This document shows, in pieces, positions 54,568 through 63,171 of a DNA stretch of 64,000 nt. The DNA comes from Pseudomonas paraeruginosa PA7 (GTDB taxonomy: Bacteria > Pseudomonadota > Gammaproteobacteria > Pseudomonadales > Pseudomonadaceae). Positions within the stretch are counted from its first letter, which is position 1. Each line of letters starts with the position of its first letter. The notes beneath the pieces are model-generated. The model searched no databases. It had not been told where the DNA came from and saw only the letters and a list, made by a program, of their open reading frames with translations. Both the position numbers and the translations under genes were made by a program. The stretch lies in NCBI RefSeq assembly GCF_000017205.1, contig NC_009656.1, positions 4,344,001 to 4,408,000 of the forward strand. The letters run 5' to 3'.

Positions 54568-55719
54568 ATGTCCGAGCGTACCTGTCCTCCCCTGCCGCTG
54601 GTGATCGTCCTGCTCGCCCTGCCGCAGGCCGCCGAAACCATTCTCTCGCCCGCCCTGCCGGCGCTCGCGCGCCACTGGCAGCTGGACGGCGCCACCAGCC
54701 AATGGACCATGGCGCTGTTCTTCGTCGGCTTCGCCCCGGGCATCTGGCTCTGGGGCTGGCTGGCCGACCATCTCGGCCGCCGCCCGGCGTTGCTCGGCGG
54801 GCTCGGCCTGGCCACGCTGGCGACCCTCGGCGCCTGGGCCAGCGCAGACTACGCCAGCCTGCTCGCCTGTCGCGCGCTGCAGGGGCTGGGCCTGGCGACC
54901 TGCTCGGTGACGGTGCAGACCAGCCTGCGCGACGTGCTGCACGGGCCGGCGCTGATGAGCTATTTCGTCACCCTGGGCGCGGTGCTGGCCTGGTCGCCGG
55001 CCGTCGGTCCCGTCAGCGGCCAGTGGCTGGCCGACCTGGGCGGCCACCCGGTGGTGTTCGCCGCCCTTGCCGCGCTACTCGCCACGCTGCTGGCGCTGGT
55101 CGCCCTGCGCTGGCCGGAAACCCATGCGCCGGCGACGGCGGGTCCGGGAACCCTGGCGGTGTGCCGGCGGGCGCTCGCCGACCGCCTGTTGCAGAAGCGC
55201 GCGCTGCTGGTGGCGGTGCTGAACGTGCTGGTGTTTTCCTTCTACGCCGCGGGCCCGTTCATGGTCGGCAACCTGCCCTGGCTGGGCTTCGGTTGGGTCG
55301 GCCTGGCCATCGCCCTGGCCGGGAGCCTCGGCGCGCTGCTCAACCGACGCCTGCCGCCAGGCTGGCCCAGCGGCCGTCGGGTACGCCTGGGCCTGGCGCT
55401 GGCGGCCGGCGGGGCGGCGGCGCAGACGTTGCTGGCGCTCGCGGGATACGCCCACGGACTGGCCTGGGCCGCGCCGGCCCTGCCGATCTTCATCGGCTTC
55501 GGCCTGGCGATCCCCAATCTGCTGGGGCCGGCGCTGCACGCCTATGCCGATTGCCGGGGCCGCGCCGGCGCCCTGTTCGGCCTCGCCTATTACCTGCTGA
55601 TCGGCCTGGGCCTGGCCTGCTCCACCCTGCTGCCGTTCGACCACGCCGGGCCCCTGGCCACATACTGGAGCGTCCTCGGGCTGGTCGCGCTGATCCTGGC
55701 CTCCGGCCTGCCGGACTGA
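54568..55719 (+). CDS. MFS drug-resistance-type transporter (Bcr/CflA-like)
   Basis: A 383-residue MFS permease with about 12 helices. ALPALARHWQLDGATSQWTMALFFVGFAPGIWLWGWLADHLGRRP is the conserved first-second helix region with the DHLGRRP loop. It resembles Bcr/CflA-type effluxers. GGAGAG lies three bases before the ATG at 54568; an in-frame TTG at 54544 is discounted. Its divergent AraC neighbour is the likely regulator. It corresponds to PAO1 PA1108. Confidence 0.88.
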   Translation: MSERTCPPLPLVIVLLALPQAAETILSPALPALARHWQLDGATSQWTMALFFVGFAPGIWLWGWLADHLGRRPALLGGLGLATLATLGAWASADYASLLACRALQGLGLATCSVTVQTSLRDVLHGPALMSYFVTLGAVLAWSPAVGPVSGQWLADLGGHPVVFAALAALLATLLALVALRWPETHAPATAGPGTLAVCRRALADRLLQKRALLVAVLNVLVFSFYAAGPFMVGNLPWLGFGWVGLAIALAGSLGALLNRRLPPGWPSGRRVRLGLALAAGGAAAQTLLALAGYAHGLAWAAPALPIFIGFGLAIPNLLGPALHAYADCRGRAGALFGLAYYLLIGLGLACSTLLPFDHAGPLATYWSVLGLVALILASGLPD

Positions 55720-55832
55720 AGTGGCCAGGTACGCCCATGCAAAACGGACGACCGGCCTGGAGACAGGGATGAGGAACCCTCCACGCCGCTGCCATGCCCT
55801 GATGGCACAACGCCCATGCAGGACCGCCGCAC

Positions 55833-56195
55833 GTGGCCAGAACGACGCTCGAATCGATCCAGCACGCGATCGAGGTGAATTCCTCCCTGGCCATTCCCAT
55901 CGCCCGGGAAAACCTGGCACGACCGACCTGCCTCGCACTGCTGACGGCGCCGGTCAACCTGGTGCATATCCTGGTGTCCTCCCTCAGGGACTTCCACGCC
56001 GACCCCGACCACCAGCCCTGGCGCCAGGAGATCATCCCTGGCCTGGCCATGCTCGCCTTCGAAGTGGCGACGGACCACGCCCAGGCCGACCTGCAACGGC
56101 GCGGCGAGCCTCGGCAGCGGTGCCCAGGCCAGACTCTACAGCACCGCCGACCAGGCCTTGTACCGGGCCGAGAGCAGCGGTCGCAACCGGGTTGA
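55833..56195 (+). CDS. Uncharacterised open frame fused to remnant sequence
   Basis: Starts at GTG (55833) without a strong ribosome binding site. The first 85 or so residues look like protein (ARTTLESIQHAIEVNSSLAI, CLALLTAPVNLVHILVSSLRD, RQEIIPGLAMLAFEVATDH); after about 56089 the frame is out of phase with a roeA-like GGDEF remnant. I do not recognise a family. It could be the end of a foreign or deleted gene joined to the roeA stump, or a short novel gene. Confidence 0.4.
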   Translation: MARTTLESIQHAIEVNSSLAIPIARENLARPTCLALLTAPVNLVHILVSSLRDFHADPDHQPWRQEIIPGLAMLAFEVATDHAQADLQRRGEPRQRCPGQTLQHRRPGLVPGREQRSQPG

Positions 56196-56235
56196 AGTGG
56201 CGCGCCTGGCCAATCTCGCGGAAAGCCTGCGGTAA
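56089..56235 (+). pseudogene. roeA: 3' remnant of a GGDEF diguanylate cyclase gene (roeA position)
   Basis: In the frame ending at the TAA at 56233-56235 the sequence reads AASLGSGAQARLYSTADQAL followed by YRAESSGRNRVEVARL. This is the typical last part of a GGDEF domain (ADxALYxAKxxGRNRV). No start, GGDEF motif or membrane region precedes it. In PAO1 the gene between the MFS transporter (PA1108) and PA1106 is the diguanylate cyclase roeA (PA1107), so this is best read as its stump. Confidence 0.75.
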
Positions 56236-56432
56236 CAAATAATCGTTCGTGCCTGACGAGCGGTCGGGCCCCGGGCCGAACCTTGGTTAAGATGGTTCGT
56301 GGCGCTCTAGCACGCCGCTCTTCCCGCCCATCCAACCTGCCGACCTCGCCTGGCCCAGCGCCATGGCCTGGCCGTTGGCATGGCGCGGGAAGAACGGCGC
56401 AGCGCCGTTGTCCGCATCACCAGGGGAGAACC

Positions 56433-57146
56433 ATGCTCAAGCACCTGCTCGTGCTCACCTGTGCCCTGCTCGCCAGCACCTCGGCCCTGGCCCAGGTAAT
56501 GGCCCGCGACCTGGGCGACTTCGAACTGAAACTGGCGACCAGCCCGACCCGCAGCATGGCCCAGGGCCTGGTCACTCCGGGCAGCTCCGGCAGCTTCCAC
56601 GGCGGCCTCGACCTCAGCCACGAAAGCGGCTGGTACATCGGCAACTGGACCTCCAACCTCGATCCCGGCAAGCCCACCGAGATCGACTCCTACGCCGGCT
56701 TCAAGCGTCCGCTGAACAATCGCCTGGGCTACGAGATGGGGCTGATCCGCTATAGCCGTCCGGAGCAGCCGGCCAACGACGCCGCCGAACTCTACGGCGG
56801 CCTGTCGGTGTTCGGCAGCCGCCTCGGCGCGGCCTTCAGCAGCGACCCGGGACGCAACGACACCACCCTGTTCGCCGACCTCGGGGTCAATCCGCCGTTC
56901 GGTTTCGACGTCACCCTGAAATACGGCAACCATCGCCTGGACAATCCGGCGAGCCTCGGCGGCGGGGGCTATGTGAGCGTGTTCAACGACTGGTCGGTGA
57001 ACCTGTCGCGACCCTGGCTGGGCATCGACCTGAACCTGTCCTACAGCGGCACCAGCCTGACCGGCAGCGATTGCAGCGCCTACTCGGGACACAACAGCTA
57101 CTGCGACACCACCTTCATGCTCAAGGCATCGCGTCCGTTCTTCTGA
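56433..57146 (+). CDS. TorF-family putative outer-membrane porin
   Basis: A 237-residue exported protein: signal peptide (1-19, ending ALA), then alternating beta-strand pattern, a conserved SFHGGLDLSHESGWYIGNWTSN stretch typical of the TIGR02001/TorF family, and a C-terminal Phe as in outer-membrane beta-barrels. Function is unproven. GGGGAGAA lies two to three bases before the ATG at 56433. It ends four bases from the convergent fliJ and corresponds to PAO1 PA1106. Confidence 0.85.
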   Translation: MLKHLLVLTCALLASTSALAQVMARDLGDFELKLATSPTRSMAQGLVTPGSSGSFHGGLDLSHESGWYIGNWTSNLDPGKPTEIDSYAGFKRPLNNRLGYEMGLIRYSRPEQPANDAAELYGGLSVFGSRLGAAFSSDPGRNDTTLFADLGVNPPFGFDVTLKYGNHRLDNPASLGGGGYVSVFNDWSVNLSRPWLGIDLNLSYSGTSLTGSDCSAYSGHNSYCDTTFMLKASRPFF

Positions 57147-57150
57147 GCCT

Positions 57151-57594
57151 TCAGTCGTCCTGGCGGCGGGTACGCTGGGCGAGTTCGTCGAGCTGTTTCT
57201 GCTCGCGCTTGTCCTCGGCCTGGCGCGCCTCTTCCAGGTAGCGCTCGACCAGCTTGCGCAGGCCTTCCAGGCGGGCGTACTTCTCCTGCCAGTTGAGCCG
57301 TGCCTTGTCCACCGCTTCGCGATGCCAGTTCACGCTGTTGGCCTGCTGGACGACGGCCGTTTCCAGCTGTGAAAGAAAGCGCTGGTAGTTGATCAGCCAC
57401 TGGCCGCTGACGCCCTTCTGGCCCTGGCTGATCCATTGCTGCTGGTAGTCGTTGCGGTAGCGTTCCAGCTCCGCCAGCTTCTGCTGTGCCGCAAGCAACT
57501 GCTGCTGGCAGTTGCCCAACTGGGTCGCGGCGTCGCGCTCGGCCTTGCTGGCCATGTCCACCACCGGCGCCAGCCGCGCCGCGCGCTTCTCCAT
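57151..57594 (-). CDS. fliJ: Flagellar export chaperone FliJ
   Basis: FliJ is a 147-residue coiled-coil protein that couples the FliI ATPase to the export gate. The whole sequence is helical and charged (AKLERYRNDYQQQWISQGQKG; ARLEGLRKLVERYLEEARQAED). It is the last gene of the fli block, 13 bases after fliI. Length and position are as expected. Confidence 0.93.
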   Translation of the reverse strand: MEKRAARLAPVVDMASKAERDAATQLGNCQQQLLAAQQKLAELERYRNDYQQQWISQGQKGVSGQWLINYQRFLSQLETAVVQQANSVNWHREAVDKARLNWQEKYARLEGLRKLVERYLEEARQAEDKREQKQLDELAQRTRRQDD

Positions 57595-57607
57595 GCCTCA
57601 GCGCGCC

Positions 57608-58963
57608 TCAGGCCTGGCCGCCGGCGAGCAGGCTCGCCAGGCGCGCACGGCTGTCCGCCAGGCTTTCGCTTTCGTCCAGGGCCTGGCGCAGGAACTGGCG
57701 CATCGCCGGGAAGCGCGCGATGGCCAGGTCGGTCTCGGCGTCGCCGCCGGCGACGTAGGCGCCGACGCTGATCAGGTCGCGGCTCTGCTGGTAACGCGAC
57801 CACAGCTGCTTGAAACGCTGCGCGTCGCGCAGGTGCCCGGGCTCGACCACCTGCGGCATCACCCGGCTGATCGAGGCCTCGATGTCGATGGCCGGGTAGT
57901 GGCCTTCCTCGGCCAGCCGCCGGGACAGCACGAAGTGGCCGTCAAGCACGCCGCGGGCGGCGTCGGCGATCGGGTCCTGCTGGTCGTCGCCCTCGGAAAG
58001 CACGGTGTAGAACGCGGTGATCGAGCCGCCCCCGGCTTCGGCGTTGCCGGCGCGTTCCACCAGTTTCGGCAGCTTGGCGAACACCGACGGCGGATAGCCC
58101 TTGGTCGCCGGCGGCTCGCCGATCGCCAGGGCGATCTCGCGCTGGGCCTGGGCGTAGCGGGTCAGCGAATCCATCAGCAGCAGGACGTTCTTGCCCTTGT
58201 CGCGGAAATACTCGGCGATCCGCGTGCAGTACTGCGCCGCGCGCAGGCGCATCAGCGGCGCATCGTCGGCCGGCGAGGCGACCACCACGGAACGCTTGAG
58301 GCCCTCCTCGCCGAGAATCTCGTCGATGAACTCCTTCACCTCGCGGCCGCGCTCGCCGATCAGCCCGACGACGATGATGTCGGCCCTGGTGAAGCGGGTC
58401 ATCATCCCCAGCAGCACCGACTTGCCCACGCCGGTGCCGGCGAACAGGCCGAGGCGCTGGCCGCGGCCGACCGTGAGCAGACCGTTGATCGAGCGGATGC
58501 CGACGTCCAGCGGTTCGCTGATCGGATGGCGCTTGAGCGGGTTGATCGTCGGGCCGTCCATCGGCACCCAGTCTTCGGCGCGCATCCCGCCCTTGCCGTC
58601 GAGGGCGCGGCCGGCGCCGTCGAGCACCCTGCCGAGCATCGACATGCCCATCGGCAGGCGCCCGGTATCCGGCAGCGGCACGACCCGCGCACCAGGAGCG
58701 ATGCCGGCGAGGCTGCCGACCGGCATCAGGTACACCTTGCTACCGGAAAAACCCATCACTTCGGCCTCCACCTGCACCGGGTGGTAGCCGCTTTCATTGA
58801 TCACGTTGCAACGGCTGCCCACCGCGGCCTGCAGGCCCTCGGCCTCGAGGGTCAGGCCGACCATGCGCAGCAGGCGGCCCTCGACCACCGGCTGGGCCGG
58901 CAGCGAGACCGCATTGGTGTAGCCTTCCAGACGCCGGGCGAAGCTGGTGCGCTCAAGACGCAT
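57608..58963 (-). CDS. fliI: Flagellum-specific ATP synthase FliI
   Basis: FliI is the hexameric ATPase of the flagellar type III export apparatus. The 451-residue product has Walker [21 protein letters not shown] and Walker [13 protein letters not shown]. The ATG at 58963 gives the P. aeruginosa length and has GGAGACGTCG before it; it overlaps the fliH end by 11 bases. Confidence 0.96.
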   Translation of the reverse strand: MRLERTSFARRLEGYTNAVSLPAQPVVEGRLLRMVGLTLEAEGLQAAVGSRCNVINESGYHPVQVEAEVMGFSGSKVYLMPVGSLAGIAPGARVVPLPDTGRLPMGMSMLGRVLDGAGRALDGKGGMRAEDWVPMDGPTINPLKRHPISEPLDVGIRSINGLLTVGRGQRLGLFAGTGVGKSVLLGMMTRFTRADIIVVGLIGERGREVKEFIDEILGEEGLKRSVVVASPADDAPLMRLRAAQYCTRIAEYFRDKGKNVLLLMDSLTRYAQAQREIALAIGEPPATKGYPPSVFAKLPKLVERAGNAEAGGGSITAFYTVLSEGDDQQDPIADAARGVLDGHFVLSRRLAEEGHYPAIDIEASISRVMPQVVEPGHLRDAQRFKQLWSRYQQSRDLISVGAYVAGGDAETDLAIARFPAMRQFLRQALDESESLADSRARLASLLAGGQA

Positions 58964-59756
58964 CGACGTCTCCGGGAGCGTCGAGGTCAATGCGGATATC
59001 GCTGGCCAGCGGATGGGTGGCCTGTTCGCGCTGCTGCTCGAACAGTTGCTTCACCGCCTGTGCCAGGCGCGTCTCGATGCTCGCGTCGATACGGCTGTGC
59101 TCGGTCTCGATGCGGCAGCCGCCCGGCAGCAGCGCATCGTCCTCGAGGATCCGCCAGCTTTCCTCGTGGCGCTCGCGCAACGCCTTGACTCGCTCGAAGT
59201 CCTGCGGGTTGACATGGATGCGGATATTCTCTGCGCCCATCGGCAGCAGCTTCAGCGCTTCGCGCAGGACCTGGCGGATCTGGCTGGAGTCCATGTGCAG
59301 CTCGCGCTGGATCACCTGGCGGGCGACATGGTTGACCAGGCTGACGAGCCCCTGCTCGATCAGCGTGTCCTGCTCGGCGATCGGTTCCAGGAGCTGGCCC
59401 ATCAGGCGCTCGAGGCTCTCCAGGCGCTCCTTCAGCGCTTCCTCGGCCTCCTGCCGGGCCTTCAGCTGGCCGGCATGGAAGCCGTCGCGCTCGCCGGTGG
59501 CGAATCCTTCGTTGTAGGCGTCCTGGCGGATCGCCTCGATCTCTTCCAGCGTCGGCGGCTTGACGGTTTCCAGCTCGACCTCCTCGACCGCCGCTGGCGC
59601 CGGTTCGGCTTCCACCGCCGGCGTCTCCGGCGGCGCGACGGCAGGTTCCTCGCGCGGCTCGTCGAAACTGGGCAGCGACCAGAGATCGAAGGCGGCCACG
59701 GCCTTGCCGCGGATCAGTTCGCTGGAATCGTCCTTGTCCTTGTCATGGGGCGCCAC
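58953..59756 (-). CDS. fliH: Flagellar assembly protein FliH
   Basis: FliH regulates FliI and links it to the C ring. The 267-residue product has an acidic, Pro/Glu-rich N-terminus ([21 protein letters not shown]), a helical GxxxG-type centre and the C-terminal FliH domain ([22 protein letters not shown]). The start is a GTG one base after the fliG stop, with the ribosome binding site inside fliG. Confidence 0.93.
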   Translation of the reverse strand: MAPHDKDKDDSSELIRGKAVAAFDLWSLPSFDEPREEPAVAPPETPAVEAEPAPAAVEEVELETVKPPTLEEIEAIRQDAYNEGFATGERDGFHAGQLKARQEAEEALKERLESLERLMGQLLEPIAEQDTLIEQGLVSLVNHVARQVIQRELHMDSSQIRQVLREALKLLPMGAENIRIHVNPQDFERVKALRERHEESWRILEDDALLPGGCRIETEHSRIDASIETRLAQAVKQLFEQQREQATHPLASDIRIDLDAPGDVDAS

Positions 59757-59757
59757 C

Positions 59758-60774
59758 TCAGATCATCTCCTCGCCACCCTTGCCGCCGAGGACGATATCG
59801 CCAGCCTCGGCCATGCGCCGGGCGATGGTGAGAATTTCCTTCTGCGCACCTTCCACCTCGCTGACCCGTACCGGCCCCTTGGCCTCCAGGTCGTCGCGCA
59901 GCAGTTCGGCGGCGCGCTTGGACATGTTCTTGAAGACCTTCTCGCGGATCGCCTCGTCGGAGCCCTTGAGCGCCAGCACCAGGACATCCGAGGAGACTTC
60001 CCGGAGCAATGCCTGGATGCCGCGGTCGTCGACGTCGGCGAGGTTGTCGAAGACGAACATGAGGTCCTCGATCTGCCCGGACAGGTCTTCGTCGACCTCG
60101 CGGATCGAGTCCATCAACTGGCCCTCGATCGAACTGTCGAGGTAGTTCATGATGTCCGCCGCGCGCTTGACCCCGCCCATGGTGGTGCGGGTGGAGTTGG
60201 AATTGCCGGCGAACTGCTTCTCCAGGATCAGGTTGAGTTCCTTCAGCGCCGACGGCTGCACGGTGTTCAGCGAGGACACGCGCAGGACGATGTCCAGGCG
60301 CACCTTGTGGTCGAAATGGCTGAGCACCTCCGCGGCCTGGTCGGGATCGAGGTAGGCGACCACGATGGCCTGGATCTGCGGGTGCTCGTAGCGGATCACA
60401 TCGGCCACGGCGCGCGGTTCCATCCATTTCAGGCTGTCCAGGCCGCTGGTGCTGCCGCCGAGCAGGATACGGTCGATCAGGTTGTTCGCCTTGTCCTCGC
60501 CAAGGGCCTGGGTGAGCATCTTGCGGATATAGCCGTCGGCGCCGACGCCGAGGCTGGTCTGGTCGCCCACCACTTCGACGAACTCGCCCATTACCTGCTC
60601 GACCTGCTCGCGATGCACGTTGCGCATCGAGGCCATGGCCACGCCGACCCGCTGCACCTCTTTCGGCCCCATGTGCCGCAGGACCTGCGCCGCATCGGTC
60701 TCGCCGAGCGAGAGAAGCAGAATGGCGGCCTTGTCGACCTTGGTCAGTTTGGCGGCGAGACGGTTCTCACTCAT
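59758..60774 (-). CDS. fliG: Flagellar motor switch protein FliG
   Basis: FliG forms the rotor part of the switch complex and contacts the stator. The 338-residue product has the N domain (KAAILLLSLGETDAAQVLRHM), the middle EHPQ motif (YEHPQIQAIVVAYL) and the C-terminal charged torque helix (RGIQALLREVSSDVLVLALKGSD). The ATG at 60774 gives the usual length; it overlaps the fliF stop region. Confidence 0.96.
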   Translation of the reverse strand: MSENRLAAKLTKVDKAAILLLSLGETDAAQVLRHMGPKEVQRVGVAMASMRNVHREQVEQVMGEFVEVVGDQTSLGVGADGYIRKMLTQALGEDKANNLIDRILLGGSTSGLDSLKWMEPRAVADVIRYEHPQIQAIVVAYLDPDQAAEVLSHFDHKVRLDIVLRVSSLNTVQPSALKELNLILEKQFAGNSNSTRTTMGGVKRAADIMNYLDSSIEGQLMDSIREVDEDLSGQIEDLMFVFDNLADVDDRGIQALLREVSSDVLVLALKGSDEAIREKVFKNMSKRAAELLRDDLEAKGPVRVSEVEGAQKEILTIARRMAEAGDIVLGGKGGEEMI

Positions 60775-60779
60775 GGCGC

Positions 60780-62573
60780 TCACTCATCGGCGTTGATCCA
60801 CTCTTTCACGACCTGGGCGACGCGGCCCGGGTCCTGTGCGACCAGGTTCTTGATCGCGTTCAGTTGCGCATCATACCCCTCCGTGGGGCTCGGCAGGAGG
60901 ATGCTCGACGGCCCGCCGATGCTGACCCGATCGTCGGCCAGCGAGCCCTCCAGGCCGCTGTCGCCCAGCGCCAGGTCGCCGTCGCGGCCGCCGTCGGCCA
61001 ACGCCTTGCCCTTGCCGCCGCCGCTGATGTTGCTCAGCACCGGACGCAGCACGCCGAACACCAGGACGAGGATGAACAGCACGCCGAGCACCTGCTTGAC
61101 GATGTCCCAGAACCACGGCTGCGAATAGAACGGAATGCTGTCGATCTCCTCGGCCTGGGCCGGGGCGAACGGCGCGTTGATCACGCTGACGCTGTCGCCG
61201 CGACTGGCGTCGTAGCCGACCGAGTCCTGCACCAGGCGGGTGAAGCGCGCCAGTTCGTCGGCGCTCCAGGGCTGGTGGCTGACCTCGCCGGTCTTCGCAT
61301 CGACCTTCATCTGGTCGTCCAGCACCACCGCCACCGACAACCGGCGCAGGCGCCCCTGCTGCTGCTTGGTGTAGCTGATCGAGCGATCCAGTTCGTAGTT
61401 GCGGGTGGTCTGGTCGCGCTTGTCGGTCGGGTACGGCGCCAGTTCCGGCTTGCCGGTCTTCGGATCGATGATGGTCTGGCCGTTGGCGTCCTTCAGCGGC
61501 TGGCCCGGCGCGACGTAGTCGGCCGGCGCGCCAGCGGTAGCCTGCTGCGGCGCGGTGGCCGGCCCCGGCGGCTGGTTCGACAACGCCCCCGGCACGCCCT
61601 GCGGGCCGGAGGAGTTCTGCCGCTCCTCGTTGTTGCGCTGTTCGCTGCGCAGGGCCGGCTGGTCCGGGTTGTACATCTCCGAGGTCGACTCGACCGCGCT
61701 GAAGTCCACGTCGGCGGACACCTCGGCCTTGTAGCGGCCGTTGCCCAGCACCGGTTGCAGGATGTTGTGCACGCGCTGGGTGAGCAGGCCTTCCATGCGC
61801 CGGGTGAAGTCGAACTGCTTGCCGGCCATGGTCAGCTCGGAAAGCTCCTGCTGGTCGGAGAGCAGGTTGCCCTTCTGGTCCACCACGGTGACCTGCGACT
61901 TGTCCAGTTCCGGCACACTGGTGGCGACCAGGTTGACGATCGCCATCACCTGGCTCGGCTCCAGGCTGCGCCCAGGATACAGCTCGACCAGCACCGAGGC
62001 GCTGGGCTTGCGGTCATCGCGGACGAATACCGAGCTCTTCGGGATCGCCAGGTGCACACGGGCCGCCTTGACGTTGTTCAGGCTCGACACGGTGCGCGCC
62101 AGTTCGCCTTCCAGGCCGCGCCGATAGTTGGTCGCCTCCATGAACTGGCTGGTGCCCAGCGCCTGTTCCTTGTCGAGGATCTCGAAACCGATGTTGTTGT
62201 CGGTCGGCGCCACGCCGGCGGAAGCCACCTTCATCCGCGCGCGGCCGAGGTCGTCGGCCTTGACCAGCAGCGCGCCGGAGTTGGGTTCGACCTTGTAGGG
62301 AATGTCCGCCGCGGTCAGCGCTTCCACCACGCGGTTCGCGTCGACCCCGTTGAGGCTGCCATAGAGCGGCTTGTAGTCCGGCTGCTGGGACCAGAGCACC
62401 ACGGCGAAGCCGATCGCCACGCTGGCGGCGAGACCGACCAGCAGGCCGATCTGGCGCAGCATGGTCATCTCGGAAAGGTTGTCGAGGAACGACAGTCCCG
62501 GGAAGGACTTCTTCAGCATCCCGGCACCGCCGCTCTTGGCGGGAACCTGGCTGTCGATCAGTGCATCGGCCAT
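60780..62573 (-). CDS. fliF: Flagellar MS-ring protein FliF
   Basis: FliF builds the MS ring in the inner membrane. The 597-residue product has two membrane helices (about 38-58 and near 475-495). The YscJ-like ring domain lies between (LYGSLNGVDANRVVEALTAADIPY; VRVHLAIPKSSVF is here AARVHLAIPKSSVF), followed by a Pro/Gln-rich linker and the C-terminal FliG-binding tail. Operon position is as expected. Confidence 0.96.
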   Translation of the reverse strand: MADALIDSQVPAKSGGAGMLKKSFPGLSFLDNLSEMTMLRQIGLLVGLAASVAIGFAVVLWSQQPDYKPLYGSLNGVDANRVVEALTAADIPYKVEPNSGALLVKADDLGRARMKVASAGVAPTDNNIGFEILDKEQALGTSQFMEATNYRRGLEGELARTVSSLNNVKAARVHLAIPKSSVFVRDDRKPSASVLVELYPGRSLEPSQVMAIVNLVATSVPELDKSQVTVVDQKGNLLSDQQELSELTMAGKQFDFTRRMEGLLTQRVHNILQPVLGNGRYKAEVSADVDFSAVESTSEMYNPDQPALRSEQRNNEERQNSSGPQGVPGALSNQPPGPATAPQQATAGAPADYVAPGQPLKDANGQTIIDPKTGKPELAPYPTDKRDQTTRNYELDRSISYTKQQQGRLRRLSVAVVLDDQMKVDAKTGEVSHQPWSADELARFTRLVQDSVGYDASRGDSVSVINAPFAPAQAEEIDSIPFYSQPWFWDIVKQVLGVLFILVLVFGVLRPVLSNISGGGKGKALADGGRDGDLALGDSGLEGSLADDRVSIGGPSSILLPSPTEGYDAQLNAIKNLVAQDPGRVAQVVKEWINADE

Positions 62574-62595
62574 GACCTAGTTATCCTCGCGCCGC

Positions 62596-62925
62596 TCAGA
62601 CCGGCATCTGCATGATGTCTTGGTAGGCCTGGACCAGCTTGTTGCGCACCTGGGTCATGGCCTGGAACGACACGCTGGCCTTCTGGCTGGCGATCATCAC
62701 GTCGGTCAGGTCGACACCGCTCTGGCCCACCTCGAAGGCGTTGGCCATGGCGGTGGAGGCCTGCTGGGTCTCGTTCACCTTGCCCACGGCCTGGGAGAGC
62801 ATCTCCGAGAAGCTCGGCGCCCCCGCTTCGGCCGGCGCCTGAACCGGTTTGGCCTTGGCCATGGCTTCCATTTGCATGGAGCGCATTTCCAGCATCAGAC
62901 GATTGAACTCGACACCCTGACTCAT
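62596..62925 (-). CDS. fliE: Flagellar hook-basal body protein FliE
   Basis: FliE joins the MS ring and the rod. The 109-residue product starts [17 protein letters not shown] and ends with the conserved [20 protein letters not shown]. The ATG at 62925 is preceded by GGAGGAAGA and gives the known length. A sigma-54 promoter lies about 60 bases upstream, so it leads the fliEFGHIJ operon. Confidence 0.96.
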   Translation of the reverse strand: MSQGVEFNRLMLEMRSMQMEAMAKAKPVQAPAEAGAPSFSEMLSQAVGKVNETQQASTAMANAFEVGQSGVDLTDVMIASQKASVSFQAMTQVRNKLVQAYQDIMQMPV

Positions 62926-62984
62926 GACTCTTCCTCCAACAGCCGCGGCTTTTTTGACGCCGCCCGGCACTTTGCAGAGGAGTT

Positions 62985-63000
62985 AGCAACAAGGGTGCCA
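62985..63000 (-). promoter_or_regulatory. Sigma-54 promoter of the fliE operon
   Basis: On the minus strand TGGCACCCTTGTTGCT has the -24 GG and -12 GC doublets with the exact spacing of RpoN promoters. It lies 60-75 bases upstream of the fliE ATG. FleR/FleQ-dependent class II/III flagellar operons are known to use RpoN. Confidence 0.9.
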
Positions 63001-63129
63001 AGTCGACCCCAAGGCCCGACGCCAACGTGCGCCGCCAATGCTGGCGACCGCTGGCGGGTCCGGCCCTTCTCCGGTTATCGGCAGGCGCGCACGCTCGAAC
63101 AGCCCCGGGCGACGACCGGAGGACGATGC

Positions 63130-63154
63130 AAAAGGCCCGCGCGAGGCGGGCCTG
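63130..63154 (-). terminator. Rho-independent terminator after fleR
   Basis: AGGCCCGC at 63134-63141 pairs with GCGGGCCT at 63147-63154; on the minus strand the stem is followed by TTTT. It separates fleR from the fliE promoter. Confidence 0.88.
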
Positions 63155-63171
63155 GGGGACACGGCGAGCGC

